DNA of 7,140 nucleotides from Pseudomonadota bacterium (GTDB lineage: Bacteria > Pseudomonadota > Gammaproteobacteria > Steroidobacterales > Steroidobacteraceae). The first letter of the stretch is position 1. The number at the start of each line of letters is the position of its first letter. The DNA is taken from contig JAPTUI010000568.1 in NCBI GenBank assembly GCA_028067895.1, positions 1 to 7,140 of the forward strand, read 5' to 3'. Shown here piece by piece: positions 1-6,276 of this stretch. A program made the position numbers and the translations under genes. The notes beneath the pieces are model-generated. The model searched no databases, was not told the DNA's origin, and saw nothing but the letters and a program-made list of their open reading frames with translations.

Positions 1-547
1 GCAGCGCCTGCGCGAGCGTCTCGCGCACCGCCGAGAGCTCGGGCCAGCCGCTCTGCTCATCCTCCTCCAGCGCGCCGAGCGCCTCACGGACCCGCCCCAT
101 CGTGCGGCCCGCCCGGGCGATCTGGCTCAGCATCGCATCAGCCGCCGCACGGTTTTCGCTCAGATACGCGCTGCCCGCCTCGGTAATGCCGTAGCGCTTC
201 TTCGCGCCCTCGGGCGAGACGCTCGCGTACCCCATCTCCTCCAGCCAGGTGAGCGCCGGGTACACCATGCCGGGGCTCGGCGTGTAGAAGCCCTCGGAGC
301 GCTCCTCCAGCGCCTTGATCAACTCGTAGCCGTGACGGGACTGCTCGGCGAGCAGCGCGAGCAACACCAGCTGTAGGTCCCCGGAGGCCAGCCGCCGGCC
401 GGCGCGGAAGGCACCGCCGCCCATGCCCCTACCGCCCATGAAGCCGTGGAAATGTCCGAATCCCCCGCCGTGCCGATGGCCCATCAAGCGAAAGTGGGTT
501 TCGAAGCCTTCGCGGTGACCGGCGTGATGATGGAAATGTCTTTGCAT
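1..547 (-). CDS. PadR-family transcriptional regulator with His-rich N-terminus (YqjI-like), C-terminus cut by window edge
   Basis: Seen: an open frame from ATG at 547 to the left edge (182 residues, no stop). Residues 1-45 are rich in His, Gly and Phe, with ten His in the first 34 and no Cys. Residues 53-125 form a PadR winged helix: a first helix around LQLVLLALL (58-66), the signature HGYEL (72-76), the turn TPSPGMVYPALTWLEE (89-104) and a wing around KKRYGIT (116-122). After that the chain becomes helical, as expected for the PadR dimerisation arm. Known: E. coli YqjI has the same plan, a metal-binding His-rich leader followed by a PadR domain, and is a nickel-responsive repressor of the divergent yqjH. 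Inferred: a cytoplasmic metal-responsive repressor. Unlike YqjI as I recall it, this leader lacks Cys, and the divergent neighbour is a marR gene rather than yqjH. TCCT at 557-560 (AGGA on the minus strand) lies 9 nt before the ATG and supports the start. The family call is firm; the nickel role is a guess. Confidence 0.9.
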   Translation of the reverse strand, partial: MQRHFHHHAGHREGFETHFRLMGHRHGGGFGHFHGFMGGRGMGGGAFRAGRRLASGDLQLVLLALLAEQSRHGYELIKALEERSEGFYTPSPGMVYPALTWLEEMGYASVSPEGAKKRYGITEAGSAYLSENRAAADAMLSQIARAGRTMGRVREALGALEEDEQSGWPELSAVRETLAQAL

Positions 548-574
548 AATGATGCGTCCTAATTAACGACAGAC

Positions 575-588
575 ATATCTTAAGATAT
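575..588. promoter_or_regulatory. Perfect 14-bp palindrome, probable PadR operator
   Basis: ATATCTTAAGATAT is fully self-complementary and overlaps the -10 element of the padR promoter. PadR proteins bind as dimers to AT-rich palindromes, and many repress their own genes, so the natural reading is an autoregulatory operator for the neighbouring PadR protein. The match between site and regulator is inferred from position and symmetry. Confidence 0.55.
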
Positions 589-604
589 ATTGTTTGAGTG
601 TCAA
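576..604 (-). promoter_or_regulatory. Sigma70-like promoter for the padR gene
   Basis: On the minus strand, a consensus -35 TTGACA (604 to 599) is followed after 16 nt by TAAGAT (582 to 577), which matches the -10 consensus at four of six positions; AAGATA one base further on is an alternative. Transcription would start roughly 20-25 nt upstream of the padR ATG. The -10 lies inside the 14-bp palindrome at 575-588, an arrangement that suits repression by occlusion. The stretch is A/T-rich against a G/C-rich background. This is read by eye from consensus. Confidence 0.6.
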
Positions 605-717
605 CAGGGACGCGAGCGTCGTTCGATCGGTGCGGATCGGAATCTCACCACGGCTAACCGTTTGAAATTTCTTAGCAATACTCGCCTACATTCGAGGCCG
701 CCGGATTTATGAAGACA

Positions 718-742
718 ATCTGTTCAGATAACTGTTCAGGTT
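718..742. promoter_or_regulatory. Tandem inverted repeats upstream of marR, candidate MarR operator
   Basis: ATCTG-TT-CAGAT (718-729) is a short perfect inverted repeat. It is followed at once by a related imperfect one, AACTG-TT-CAGGTT (730-742). The shared core CTGTTCAG occurs at 720-727 and 732-739, a 12-nt step that would put both copies on about the same face of the helix. MarR dimers typically bind such short palindromes beside their own promoter. I could not find a convincing -35/-10 pair for marR here, so the operator call rests on repeat structure and position alone. Confidence 0.4.
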
Positions 743-768
743 GACTTCATATCTGGTAGCCTACCGGC

Positions 769-1221
769 ATGTCGACCGCACCCATCGTCCCTGTCGAGCC
801 GACCGTCGCCGCCCTGGCGACCCAGCTGCGCATCGTGAGCGGCAAGCTCGCCCGACGGCTGCGCGAACACGGGCACTTCGGAGAGCTCACCTGGACGCAG
901 GTGAAGGTGCTCGGGCGGCTCGATCGGGAAGGCCCGGCCACGGTGAGTGCGCTGGCGCACGCCGAGGGCATCCGGCCCCAATCCATGGGGGCGACGGTGG
1001 CGGCCCTGAAGTCGGCCGGTCTGATCAGCGGGGCCCCCGATCCGCACGATGGACGCCAGACACTGCTGTCGCTGACTCCCGCCTGCCACGAGTGGATCCA
1101 GGTGTCGCGCGCGGCGCGCGAAGACTGGCTGATGCGGGCCATCGCCAGCCGGCTCGACCCAGCCGAGCAGGTCGCCCTCGCCACCGCCATCGGACTGCTT
1201 GAGCGCTTGCTCGAACCCTGA
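769..1221 (+). CDS. MarR-family transcriptional regulator
   Basis: A 150-residue protein, normal length for a MarR regulator. Residues 12-37 form the N-terminal dimerisation helix. Residues 43-100 form the winged helix: a helix from TWTQVKVLGRL (41-51), VSALAHAEG (59-67), a recognition helix from about 69 to 84, and the wing DPHDGRQ (91-97), which matches the conserved D-x-R-x DNA-contacting wing of the family. The C-terminal helices from 117 to 149 close the dimer. It is presumed to repress itself and the downstream exporter and hydrolase, and to release DNA on binding a small phenolic or drug-like ligand; the ligand is unknown. The start is well fixed because an in-frame TAG sits at 757-759 and ATG 769 is the first start after it. 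No clear Shine-Dalgarno precedes it, so the leader may be very short. The next gene begins 61 nt after its stop. Confidence 0.92.
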   Translation: MSTAPIVPVEPTVAALATQLRIVSGKLARRLREHGHFGELTWTQVKVLGRLDREGPATVSALAHAEGIRPQSMGATVAALKSAGLISGAPDPHDGRQTLLSLTPACHEWIQVSRAAREDWLMRAIASRLDPAEQVALATAIGLLERLLEP

Positions 1222-1282
1222 ACCGCAGCGCGCTGCCCGCACCGAGCGGACGAGCCTCCCCACCGGACTGCACGAGCACGCC

Positions 1283-3073
1283 ATGGACTCCCCCACCGTA
1301 CCGTCGCGCTACAAATGGATCGCGCTTTCGAACACCACCATCGCCGTGCTGCTCGCGACGATCGACTCCTCGATCATGCTGATCGCGATGCCGGCGATCT
1401 TTCACGGCATCGGCCTGAATCCCCTCGAGCCGCACAACACGCTGTACCTGCTGTGGATGATTCTCGGCTATCAGGTGGTCACCAGCGTGCTCGTGGTGAG
1501 TCTCGGGCGCCTGGGTGACATGTTCGGGCGCGTGCGGATGTACAATCTCGGGTTCATCATCTACACCGTCGCCTCGCTGGCCCTGACCCTCGACCCGTAC
1601 ACCGGCCAGGTTGGCGCGCTGTGGCTGGTGGTCGGCCGGGTCGTTCAGGGCATCGGAGCGGCCTTCCTGGTGGCCAACTCCGGAGCGATCCTCACCGATG
1701 CGTTCCCGCCCGAACAGCGAGGTCTCGCCCTCGGCATCAACAACGTCGCCGGAATCAGCGGCAACTTCCTCGGACTGATTCTCGGGGGCGTGCTCGCGGC
1801 CATCCATTGGCGGCTGATCTTCCTGGTGTCGGTGCCGTTCGGGCTGTTCGGCACCCTGTGGTCCTACTGGAAACTGCGTGAGATCGGCCAGCGCACGCGC
1901 ACCCCCGTCGATTGGGGCGGCAACGTCACCTTCGCCACCGGACTGACCCTGATCATGATTGGCATCACCTTCGGCATCCAGCCGGCCGGCACTCATGCCA
2001 TGGGCTGGATGACCCTGAGGGTGCTGGGGTTGCTCGCTATGGGCATGGCCGCCATGATCGCCTTCGGCTTCATCGAGGCGCGCGCACGTGCCCCGATGTT
2101 CCGGTTGCCGCTGTTTCGGATCCGGGCGTTTTCCTTCGGCACGCTCTCGACGTTCCTCTCCGCCATCGGCCGCGGCGGCCTGATGTTCATGCTGATCATC
2201 TGGCTGCAGGGCGTCTGGCTGCCACTGCACGGGTACAGCTTCGCGCAAACCCCGCTCTGGGCCGGCATCTTCATGCTGCCGCTCAGCGCCGGGTTCCTGA
2301 TCGCCGGTCCGCTCTCCGGGATTCTCTCCGACCGGCTCGGCGCACGTTATTTCGCCACCGGCGGCATGATCGGCGCAGCGCTCAGCCTGGCGCTGCTGAT
2401 GCTGCTGCCGATCGACTTCGGATACGATGCCTTCGCCGCGATCCTGCTGCTCACGGGCATCTCCATGGGCGCTTTCGCCGCCCCGAACCGCGCCGCGGTG
2501 ATGAACAGTTTACCGGCGAGCGACCGCGGCGCCGGCGGGGCGATGAACGCCACCTTCCAGAACTCGGCCCAGGTCCTGTCCATCGGGATCTTCTTCTCGC
2601 TCATGATCGCCGGGCTATCCGACACCCTCTCGAGCACGCTGCGGCAGAGTCTGATCAGACACGGCGTCGCTGCCGCGATCGCCGCGCACGTCGCCTCGCT
2701 GCCGCCCGTCACCGTGCTGTTCGCAGCATTCCTCGGCTACAACCCGGTGCGCGCCCTGCTCGCTCCGGCGGTGCTCGCGCACCTGCCGGGCGCCGATCAG
2801 GCCACGCTCACCGGACGCGCCTTCTTCCCTCGGCTCATTGCCGCGCCCTTCCACGCCGGTCTTAACGCGGCCTTCTCATTTGCCATCGTGGCCTGCCTGA
2901 TTGCCGCCGCCGCGTCCTGGTCGCGAGGGACCCGCTACGTTCACCACGACGAGGCCGCAGCTCCGTCGAAGACGCACGCTCCACACCCGGCGGCCACCGA
3001 GACCGCCTCGCATCCCCATCCTGAAGCGCCCCGCACCCCTGCGCCCCCGGCAGCCACCGGAGAGCACAGATGA
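1283..3073 (+). CDS. MFS efflux transporter, DHA2 (EmrB/QacA-type, 14 TM segments)
   Basis: A 596-residue inner-membrane protein, probably a proton-coupled drug exporter. Seen: TM1 ends in the DHA2-type TIDSSIMLIAMPAI (26-39); motif A is GRLGDMFGR (75-83), with a second degenerate copy at 346-355 (GILSDRLGAR). The motif C region is GISGNFLGLILGG (157-169), followed by HWRLIFLVSVPFG (175-187), the W-R-x-I-F-x-x-x-x-P-x-G pattern typical of the DHA2 group. Hydrophobic segments continue to about 546. A polar, partly hydrophobic loop of about 70 residues (449-519) precedes the last TM. Residues 548-596 are a hydrophilic Pro/Ala/His/Thr-rich tail. The frame is open further upstream (TTG 1199, inside marR), but I place the start at ATG 1283 because the earlier residues are polar and not transporter-like. 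Shine-Dalgarno is weak. It probably shares the marR transcript and overlaps the next gene by ATGA. No membrane-fusion partner (EmrA) is adjacent. Substrate unknown. Confidence 0.9.
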   Translation: MDSPTVPSRYKWIALSNTTIAVLLATIDSSIMLIAMPAIFHGIGLNPLEPHNTLYLLWMILGYQVVTSVLVVSLGRLGDMFGRVRMYNLGFIIYTVASLALTLDPYTGQVGALWLVVGRVVQGIGAAFLVANSGAILTDAFPPEQRGLALGINNVAGISGNFLGLILGGVLAAIHWRLIFLVSVPFGLFGTLWSYWKLREIGQRTRTPVDWGGNVTFATGLTLIMIGITFGIQPAGTHAMGWMTLRVLGLLAMGMAAMIAFGFIEARARAPMFRLPLFRIRAFSFGTLSTFLSAIGRGGLMFMLIIWLQGVWLPLHGYSFAQTPLWAGIFMLPLSAGFLIAGPLSGILSDRLGARYFATGGMIGAALSLALLMLLPIDFGYDAFAAILLLTGISMGAFAAPNRAAVMNSLPASDRGAGGAMNATFQNSAQVLSIGIFFSLMIAGLSDTLSSTLRQSLIRHGVAAAIAAHVASLPPVTVLFAAFLGYNPVRALLAPAVLAHLPGADQATLTGRAFFPRLIAAPFHAGLNAAFSFAIVACLIAAAASWSRGTRYVHHDEAAAPSKTHAPHPAATETASHPHPEAPRTPAPPAATGEHR

Positions 3074-3813
3074 TCGAACGACACGAACGCATTGAGGGCA
3101 CAGATGGCGCGATGGATCTGTTCATCGCGCGGCCCGAGGGTCCCGGCCCGTTCCCGGTAATCGTGGAAATCATGGACGCCCTCGGCATGCGCGAGGAACT
3201 GCATGAGCACGCCCGCCGGGTCGCCCGCTGGGGCTACTGCGTGCTCGCCCCTGACCTGTTCCACCGCGCCGGACTCAAAGGTCCGCTCGATCTGTCCGTT
3301 CCTGACACTCTGACACAGATCCGCGCCGCGATGACGGCGCTGACCGACCCCCTGGCCGTGCGCGACGTCGAGGACGCCCTGGCGCTCATCGCGGCGGACC
3401 CGGCGGCCGACACGGCGCGCATCGGCCTGTACGGATTCTGCATGGGCGGGCGACTCGCCCTGACGCTCGCGCAGCGTCTCGGCGCACGCGTCGCCGCGGC
3501 CGCCTCGATCCATCCGGGCGGACTGGTCACGGACGAGCCCGGATCACCGCACCGGCACCTCGACCGCGTCGCCGCGCAGTTGTATTTCGGGATTGCCGAT
3601 CAGGATACGCATGCGACGCCCGCCCAGATGCAGACCCTCGAGCAGGCGCTCACGGCACGGCAGATCGTCTATCAGCTCGAATATCATCCCGGCGCTCTGC
3701 ATGGATTCATGATGCCGAGCCGCAAGGACGTGTACCACGCCGCGGCGGCCGAGAAGGTCTGGGGTCGCATCGAAACGCTGTTTGCGCGGACCCTCGTGCC
3801 GCGACCGGCCTGA
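3070..3813 (+). CDS. Dienelactone hydrolase-family alpha/beta hydrolase
   Basis: A 247-residue soluble enzyme, normal length for the family. Seen: the nucleophile elbow GFCMGG puts Cys at residue 124; the acid is in FGIADQDT, most likely Asp177 (Asp179 possible); the base is His211 in LHGF. Glu33 in VEIMDALG corresponds to the Glu that holds the Cys in dienelactone hydrolases. WGYCVLAPDLFHR (54-66) is another family hallmark. Known: the Cys-Asp-His triad opens lactone rings such as dienelactone to maleylacetate in chlorocatechol breakdown, but many homologues act on other esters or lactones. No other catechol-pathway gene is here, so carboxymethylenebutenolidase activity should not be assumed. 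Its ATG overlaps the transporter stop (ATGA at 3070-3073), and GGAGAG (3059-3064) lies 5 nt upstream, so translation is probably coupled. The context suggests it hydrolyses a compound that the exporter also handles. Confidence 0.92.
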   Translation: MIERHERIEGTDGAMDLFIARPEGPGPFPVIVEIMDALGMREELHEHARRVARWGYCVLAPDLFHRAGLKGPLDLSVPDTLTQIRAAMTALTDPLAVRDVEDALALIAADPAADTARIGLYGFCMGGRLALTLAQRLGARVAAAASIHPGGLVTDEPGSPHRHLDRVAAQLYFGIADQDTHATPAQMQTLEQALTARQIVYQLEYHPGALHGFMMPSRKDVYHAAAAEKVWGRIETLFARTLVPRPA

Positions 3814-3835
3814 GTCCGGGCGTCGAAACGCGAGT

Positions 3836-3861
3836 GCTGCGGGGGCCGAGGCCCCCGCAGC
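3836..3861. terminator. GC-rich hairpin, probable shared terminator of the converging genes
   Basis: A perfect 12-bp inverted repeat, GCTGCGGGGGCC at 3836-3847 and its complement at 3850-3861, separated by GA, so the real loop must open a few pairs. It lies 22 nt after the hydrolase stop and directly after the stop codon of the minus-strand sugar-transferase remnant. There is no T-run on either side, so it is not a textbook intrinsic terminator. Position and stem strength still suggest 3' end formation for one or both strands. Confidence 0.6.
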
Positions 3862-3862
3862 C

Positions 3863-4435
3863 TCAATAGGCACCGCGGCCGGCGATGACGACCTTGACGG
3901 TCGGAAGCAGGATCGTCAGATCCCGTCCGATGCACATCTTGCACACGTAACACACATCCATGATCACTCACCGACGGGAGCCGGTGTCACTGCGCCCGGC
4001 CACAGGCCGCAGACGCCGGGACGAACGGTGAGGTACGAACGCAGACGCCGCCCGTAGCGGTGCATCTCCTCGACGCCGATGGGCCGGGAACCGACCAGGC
4101 TCATCTGTCCGCGCAGCACGTTCCACCACTGCGGCAGCGCAGAAAGCGTCCCAGGCGGGTCACGCGCGGATCCGTTCTGAGCTTCTGATTGTGGGCCCAC
4201 GCGACGCGCGCGACCGGATCGTGCTCGAGCAGCTATTGCAGTTGCTGCTCGGCGTTCACCACCCTGGACCGAAACTTCAGATACTCGACGATCGGACCGT
4301 CGTTAGCAACCCGTAAACGACGAAGGAGAATCGACTCGCCGGGCCACCCCAGGCACGCGGCGATGAACATCATGAACGGACCGAACACCAGCCCGATCAC
4401 GAGCGCTCCGAACCCACCGATGCCACGTTGCGCTG
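3863..4435 (-). pseudogene. Decayed bacterial sugar transferase (polyprenyl-phosphate glycosyl-1-phosphate transferase)
   Basis: Read on the minus strand, recognisable family sequence runs through all three frames. Part 1 (about 4435-4236) has a hydrophobic helix GALVIGLVFGPFMMFIAACL, then PGE, and YLKFRSR where functional members have KFRSM. An in-frame TAG follows (4233-4235), beyond which the same frame still gives LLEHDPVARVAW and KLRTDPRVTRLGRF. Near 4140 the conserved R-x-T-S-L-D-E is missing and the frame changes. Part 2 (about 4140-3990) reads LPQWWNVLRGQMSLVGSRP, EEMHRYGRRLRSYLTVRPG and GLW, with Ser replacing the first Pro of the usual VGPRP. Part 3, in the third frame, reads VIMDVCYV, RDLTILLP and ends AGRGAY then TGA (3863-3865), the typical end of the family. 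Functional relatives move a sugar phosphate to undecaprenyl phosphate to start exopolysaccharide or glycan synthesis at the inner membrane. This copy cannot make the enzyme. Its 5' end is uncertain; no membrane or N-terminal domain of the longer relatives can be traced upstream. Confidence 0.88.
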
Positions 4436-4756
4436 TGCAATGGACTCCCGGGCGCGCACGCGGCCGCGACTCGCCCGAGGTGGCCCCGGTGCCCGCCGAC
4501 ACCGCGCGCGGCGCGTCGATCGGCTCATCGAAAACGACGGGACCGGTAGCCGGCGCCCCTCTCCGGGGTGGGTGCGAGGGATGTCTGCGCACCGCGGCGA
4601 ACACGCTCCCCGCTCGGCTTCGCGTCGGCTGATTTTTGAACTCCCGGCGCCCGGGGACACTACTGGAGTTCCCCAACATTGACTCCGCTCGGTGCATCGG
4701 ACGACCATCGCGACTCGCGGTGCAAGAGCAAATCCGACGGTCCTCCTGGCGTACGC
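4436..4756. other. Intergenic stretch without a recognisable gene
   Basis: Open frames cross this stretch on both strands, but their products are Arg/Pro/Ala/Ser-rich with no family signature, as expected in G/C-rich non-coding DNA. It may contain further eroded upstream sequence of the sugar-transferase pseudogene, because one minus frame stays open to 4952, but I could not align any of it to the usual N-terminal domains. A small GGGGA/TCCCC inverted repeat lies near 4653-4675. Nothing else stands out before the promoter at 4757. Confidence 0.5.
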
Positions 4757-4785
4757 TCGACAGGGTCCGAACCGGGCGGTATAAG
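4757..4785 (+). promoter_or_regulatory. Sigma70-like promoter of the TPR-sulfotransferase gene
   Basis: TCGACA (4757-4762, five of six with the -35 consensus), a 17-nt spacer, then TATAAG (4780-4785, five of six with the -10 consensus). Transcription should begin near 4792, about 20 nt before the ATG at 4813. Its position argues that the gene starts at 4813 and not at the earlier in-frame TTG 4636. No operator-like repeat is seen over it. Confidence 0.65.
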
Positions 4786-4812
4786 CACACAAGCGCATCC
4801 CCGGGGTACCGT

Positions 4813-6276
4813 ATGAAGTCCGCAGCAAGTTCGCCGGACGCCGAAGCCGCACGCCTGCTGCGGGCCGGACACGCCGCCCAAGCCCTGCCGCTGGCAGAAC
4901 GGGCCGTCGCCGCCAAGCGGTCGTGTGCCGCCGCCCACGGACTGCTCGCCATGATCCTCGTGAGGCTCGGACGCGCGCACGAGGCGGAAGCCCTTATCGA
5001 CTCTGCGGTGCGGCTGCCGGCGGGCCCGGCCGAGGCCTACGGTGCGCTGGCGCAGACGGCGAGCGTCCTCGGGCGCCACGAACAAGCCCGCGACTTGTAC
5101 CGCCGCGCGACCGAGCTGAATGCGTCGGTGCCCCTCTACTGGCACCAGCTGGCCAGCTGCGAGCGCGCCCTCGGCAGACTCGAGGCGGCTGAGGATGCGT
5201 GTAATCGCGCGATTGCGCTCGACCCGCGGCAGTACCCGTGTTACCTCCTTCGGGCGGAACTGCGGGTGCAGAGCGCGGCGGACCACCACGTTGAGCAGCT
5301 GCAGCGCGAACTGACGCGATCTGGGCTTCCGGATGCGGGTCGGGTGCTGCTGGGCTATGCGCTCGGCAAGGAGCTCGACGATCTCGGAAGGTACGACGAA
5401 GCCTTCGAGAGCTTCGCATTCGCGGCGAGCACTCACCGCCGGCACCTGCGCTACGATGCTGCGATCGACGAGCACAAACTCAGACGCATCACGGAAGTGT
5501 TTGGCGACAACGGCGAACCGTCCGCGGAGGCCGGCGTGGACTCGGGCCGCTTCGTGTTCATCGTCGGGTTGCCCCGCTCGGGCACGACGCTCGTTGAGCG
5601 CATCCTGACCGGGCTGCCGGGCACGCGCTCGAACGGCGAGACGGACCATTTTGCACGCACTCTGCTCAGCGCGCCTTCGGCCGGCGGCGCCGATGTGTTT
5701 GCACGCGCCGCAGCGGTCGACTGGCGCGCCGTCGCCGCGGGCTACGCGCGCAGCTGCGGAGCAGACGGGAGCGGCGGTCTGATCCTCGAGAAACAGCCGA
5801 TGAACTACCTGTATCTCGGCGCGATCCGCCGGGCGTTGCCGCAGGCGCGCATCCTGCTGGTCAGCCGCTCACCGCTCGACAGCTGCTTCGCGATGTACCG
5901 CACGCTGTTCGGCGATGCCTATCAGTTCACGTACGACTTCGGGGACCTCGCCCGGTATTACGCGGCCTATGCACGCCTGATCGATCACTGGCGCCGCACG
6001 CTTGGGGCATCGCTGCATGAGATTCACTACGACCAGCTCGTGGCCGACCCGCGCCAGGTCGGCGCGGCGGCCGCCGGCGCGTGCGGGCTGCCCTGGCACG
6101 ATTCGGCGCTGGCCGTGGAGCGGAACACCGACGTCTGCCTGACGCAGAGTGCAGCGCAGGTCCGCCGACCGATCTATCAGTCCTCGGTGGGCCGCTGGCG
6201 CCACTATCGCGCCCATCTGGGTCCGCTGGCCCATGCGCTGCAGCGCTCGGGCGTCGCGACACCCGAGTTCGACTGA
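4813..6276 (+). CDS. Tetratricopeptide-repeat sulfotransferase fusion protein
   Basis: A 487-residue protein with two parts. Residues 10-210 hold about five TPR-like helix pairs, for example AYGALAQTASVLGRHEQARD (75-94), then around YWHQLASCERALGRLEAAED (109-128) and LLGYALGKELDDLGRYDEA (179-197). Residues 246-480 form a sulfotransferase domain: the 5'-phosphosulfate loop GLPRSGTTLVE (252-262), a conserved-looking Glu276 in SNGETDH, LEKQPMNYLYLG (325-336), and the 3'-phosphate-binding segment ILLVSRSPLDSCFAMY (347-362). The C-terminal IYQSSVGRWRHY (454-465) is typical of this TPR-linked family. Known: such domains move sulfate from PAPS to hydroxyl or amino groups; for the bacterial TPR fusions the acceptor is mostly unknown. 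Inferred: the TPR half recruits a protein or glycan acceptor. There is no signal peptide or TM, so it is probably cytoplasmic. ATG 4813 was chosen because the promoter at 4757-4785 lies inside the longer frame and the extra residues look non-coding. It is probably monocistronic. Confidence 0.9.
   Translation: MKSAASSPDAEAARLLRAGHAAQALPLAERAVAAKRSCAAAHGLLAMILVRLGRAHEAEALIDSAVRLPAGPAEAYGALAQTASVLGRHEQARDLYRRATELNASVPLYWHQLASCERALGRLEAAEDACNRAIALDPRQYPCYLLRAELRVQSAADHHVEQLQRELTRSGLPDAGRVLLGYALGKELDDLGRYDEAFESFAFAASTHRRHLRYDAAIDEHKLRRITEVFGDNGEPSAEAGVDSGRFVFIVGLPRSGTTLVERILTGLPGTRSNGETDHFARTLLSAPSAGGADVFARAAAVDWRAVAAGYARSCGADGSGGLILEKQPMNYLYLGAIRRALPQARILLVSRSPLDSCFAMYRTLFGDAYQFTYDFGDLARYYAAYARLIDHWRRTLGASLHEIHYDQLVADPRQVGAAAAGACGLPWHDSALAVERNTDVCLTQSAAQVRRPIYQSSVGRWRHYRAHLGPLAHALQRSGVATPEFD

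Noticed and set aside
662..692. TTGAAA (662-667) with TACATT (687-692) as a marR promoter
   Set aside because: The spacing is 19 nt and the -10 match is modest. It is not good enough to list, although some marR promoter must lie between about 600 and 760.
1199..1282. A longer MFS protein starting at TTG 1199 inside marR
   Set aside because: The added residues are polar and unlike a transporter N-terminus; ATG 1283 gives the expected short cytoplasmic leader before TM1.
1025..2248. A 407-codon open frame on the minus strand opposite marR and the MFS gene
   Set aside because: Its product is rich in Gly, Glu, Arg, His and Gln with no domain signature, and it lies antisense to clear marR and MFS coding sequence. 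It is a by-product of G/C-rich codon use.
4636..4812. A 59-residue N-terminal extension of the TPR-sulfotransferase from TTG 4636
   Set aside because: The extension is Arg/Ser-rich with no TPR pattern, and a good promoter (TCGACA-17 nt-TATAAG) sits inside it, so transcription would begin downstream of the TTG.
4233..4952. A 239-codon minus-strand open frame as an intact gene
   Set aside because: Only its last third resembles the sugar transferase and it ends at the in-frame nonsense codon. The first two-thirds show no family sequence, and part of it lies antisense to the start of the TPR gene. It is covered by the pseudogene call.
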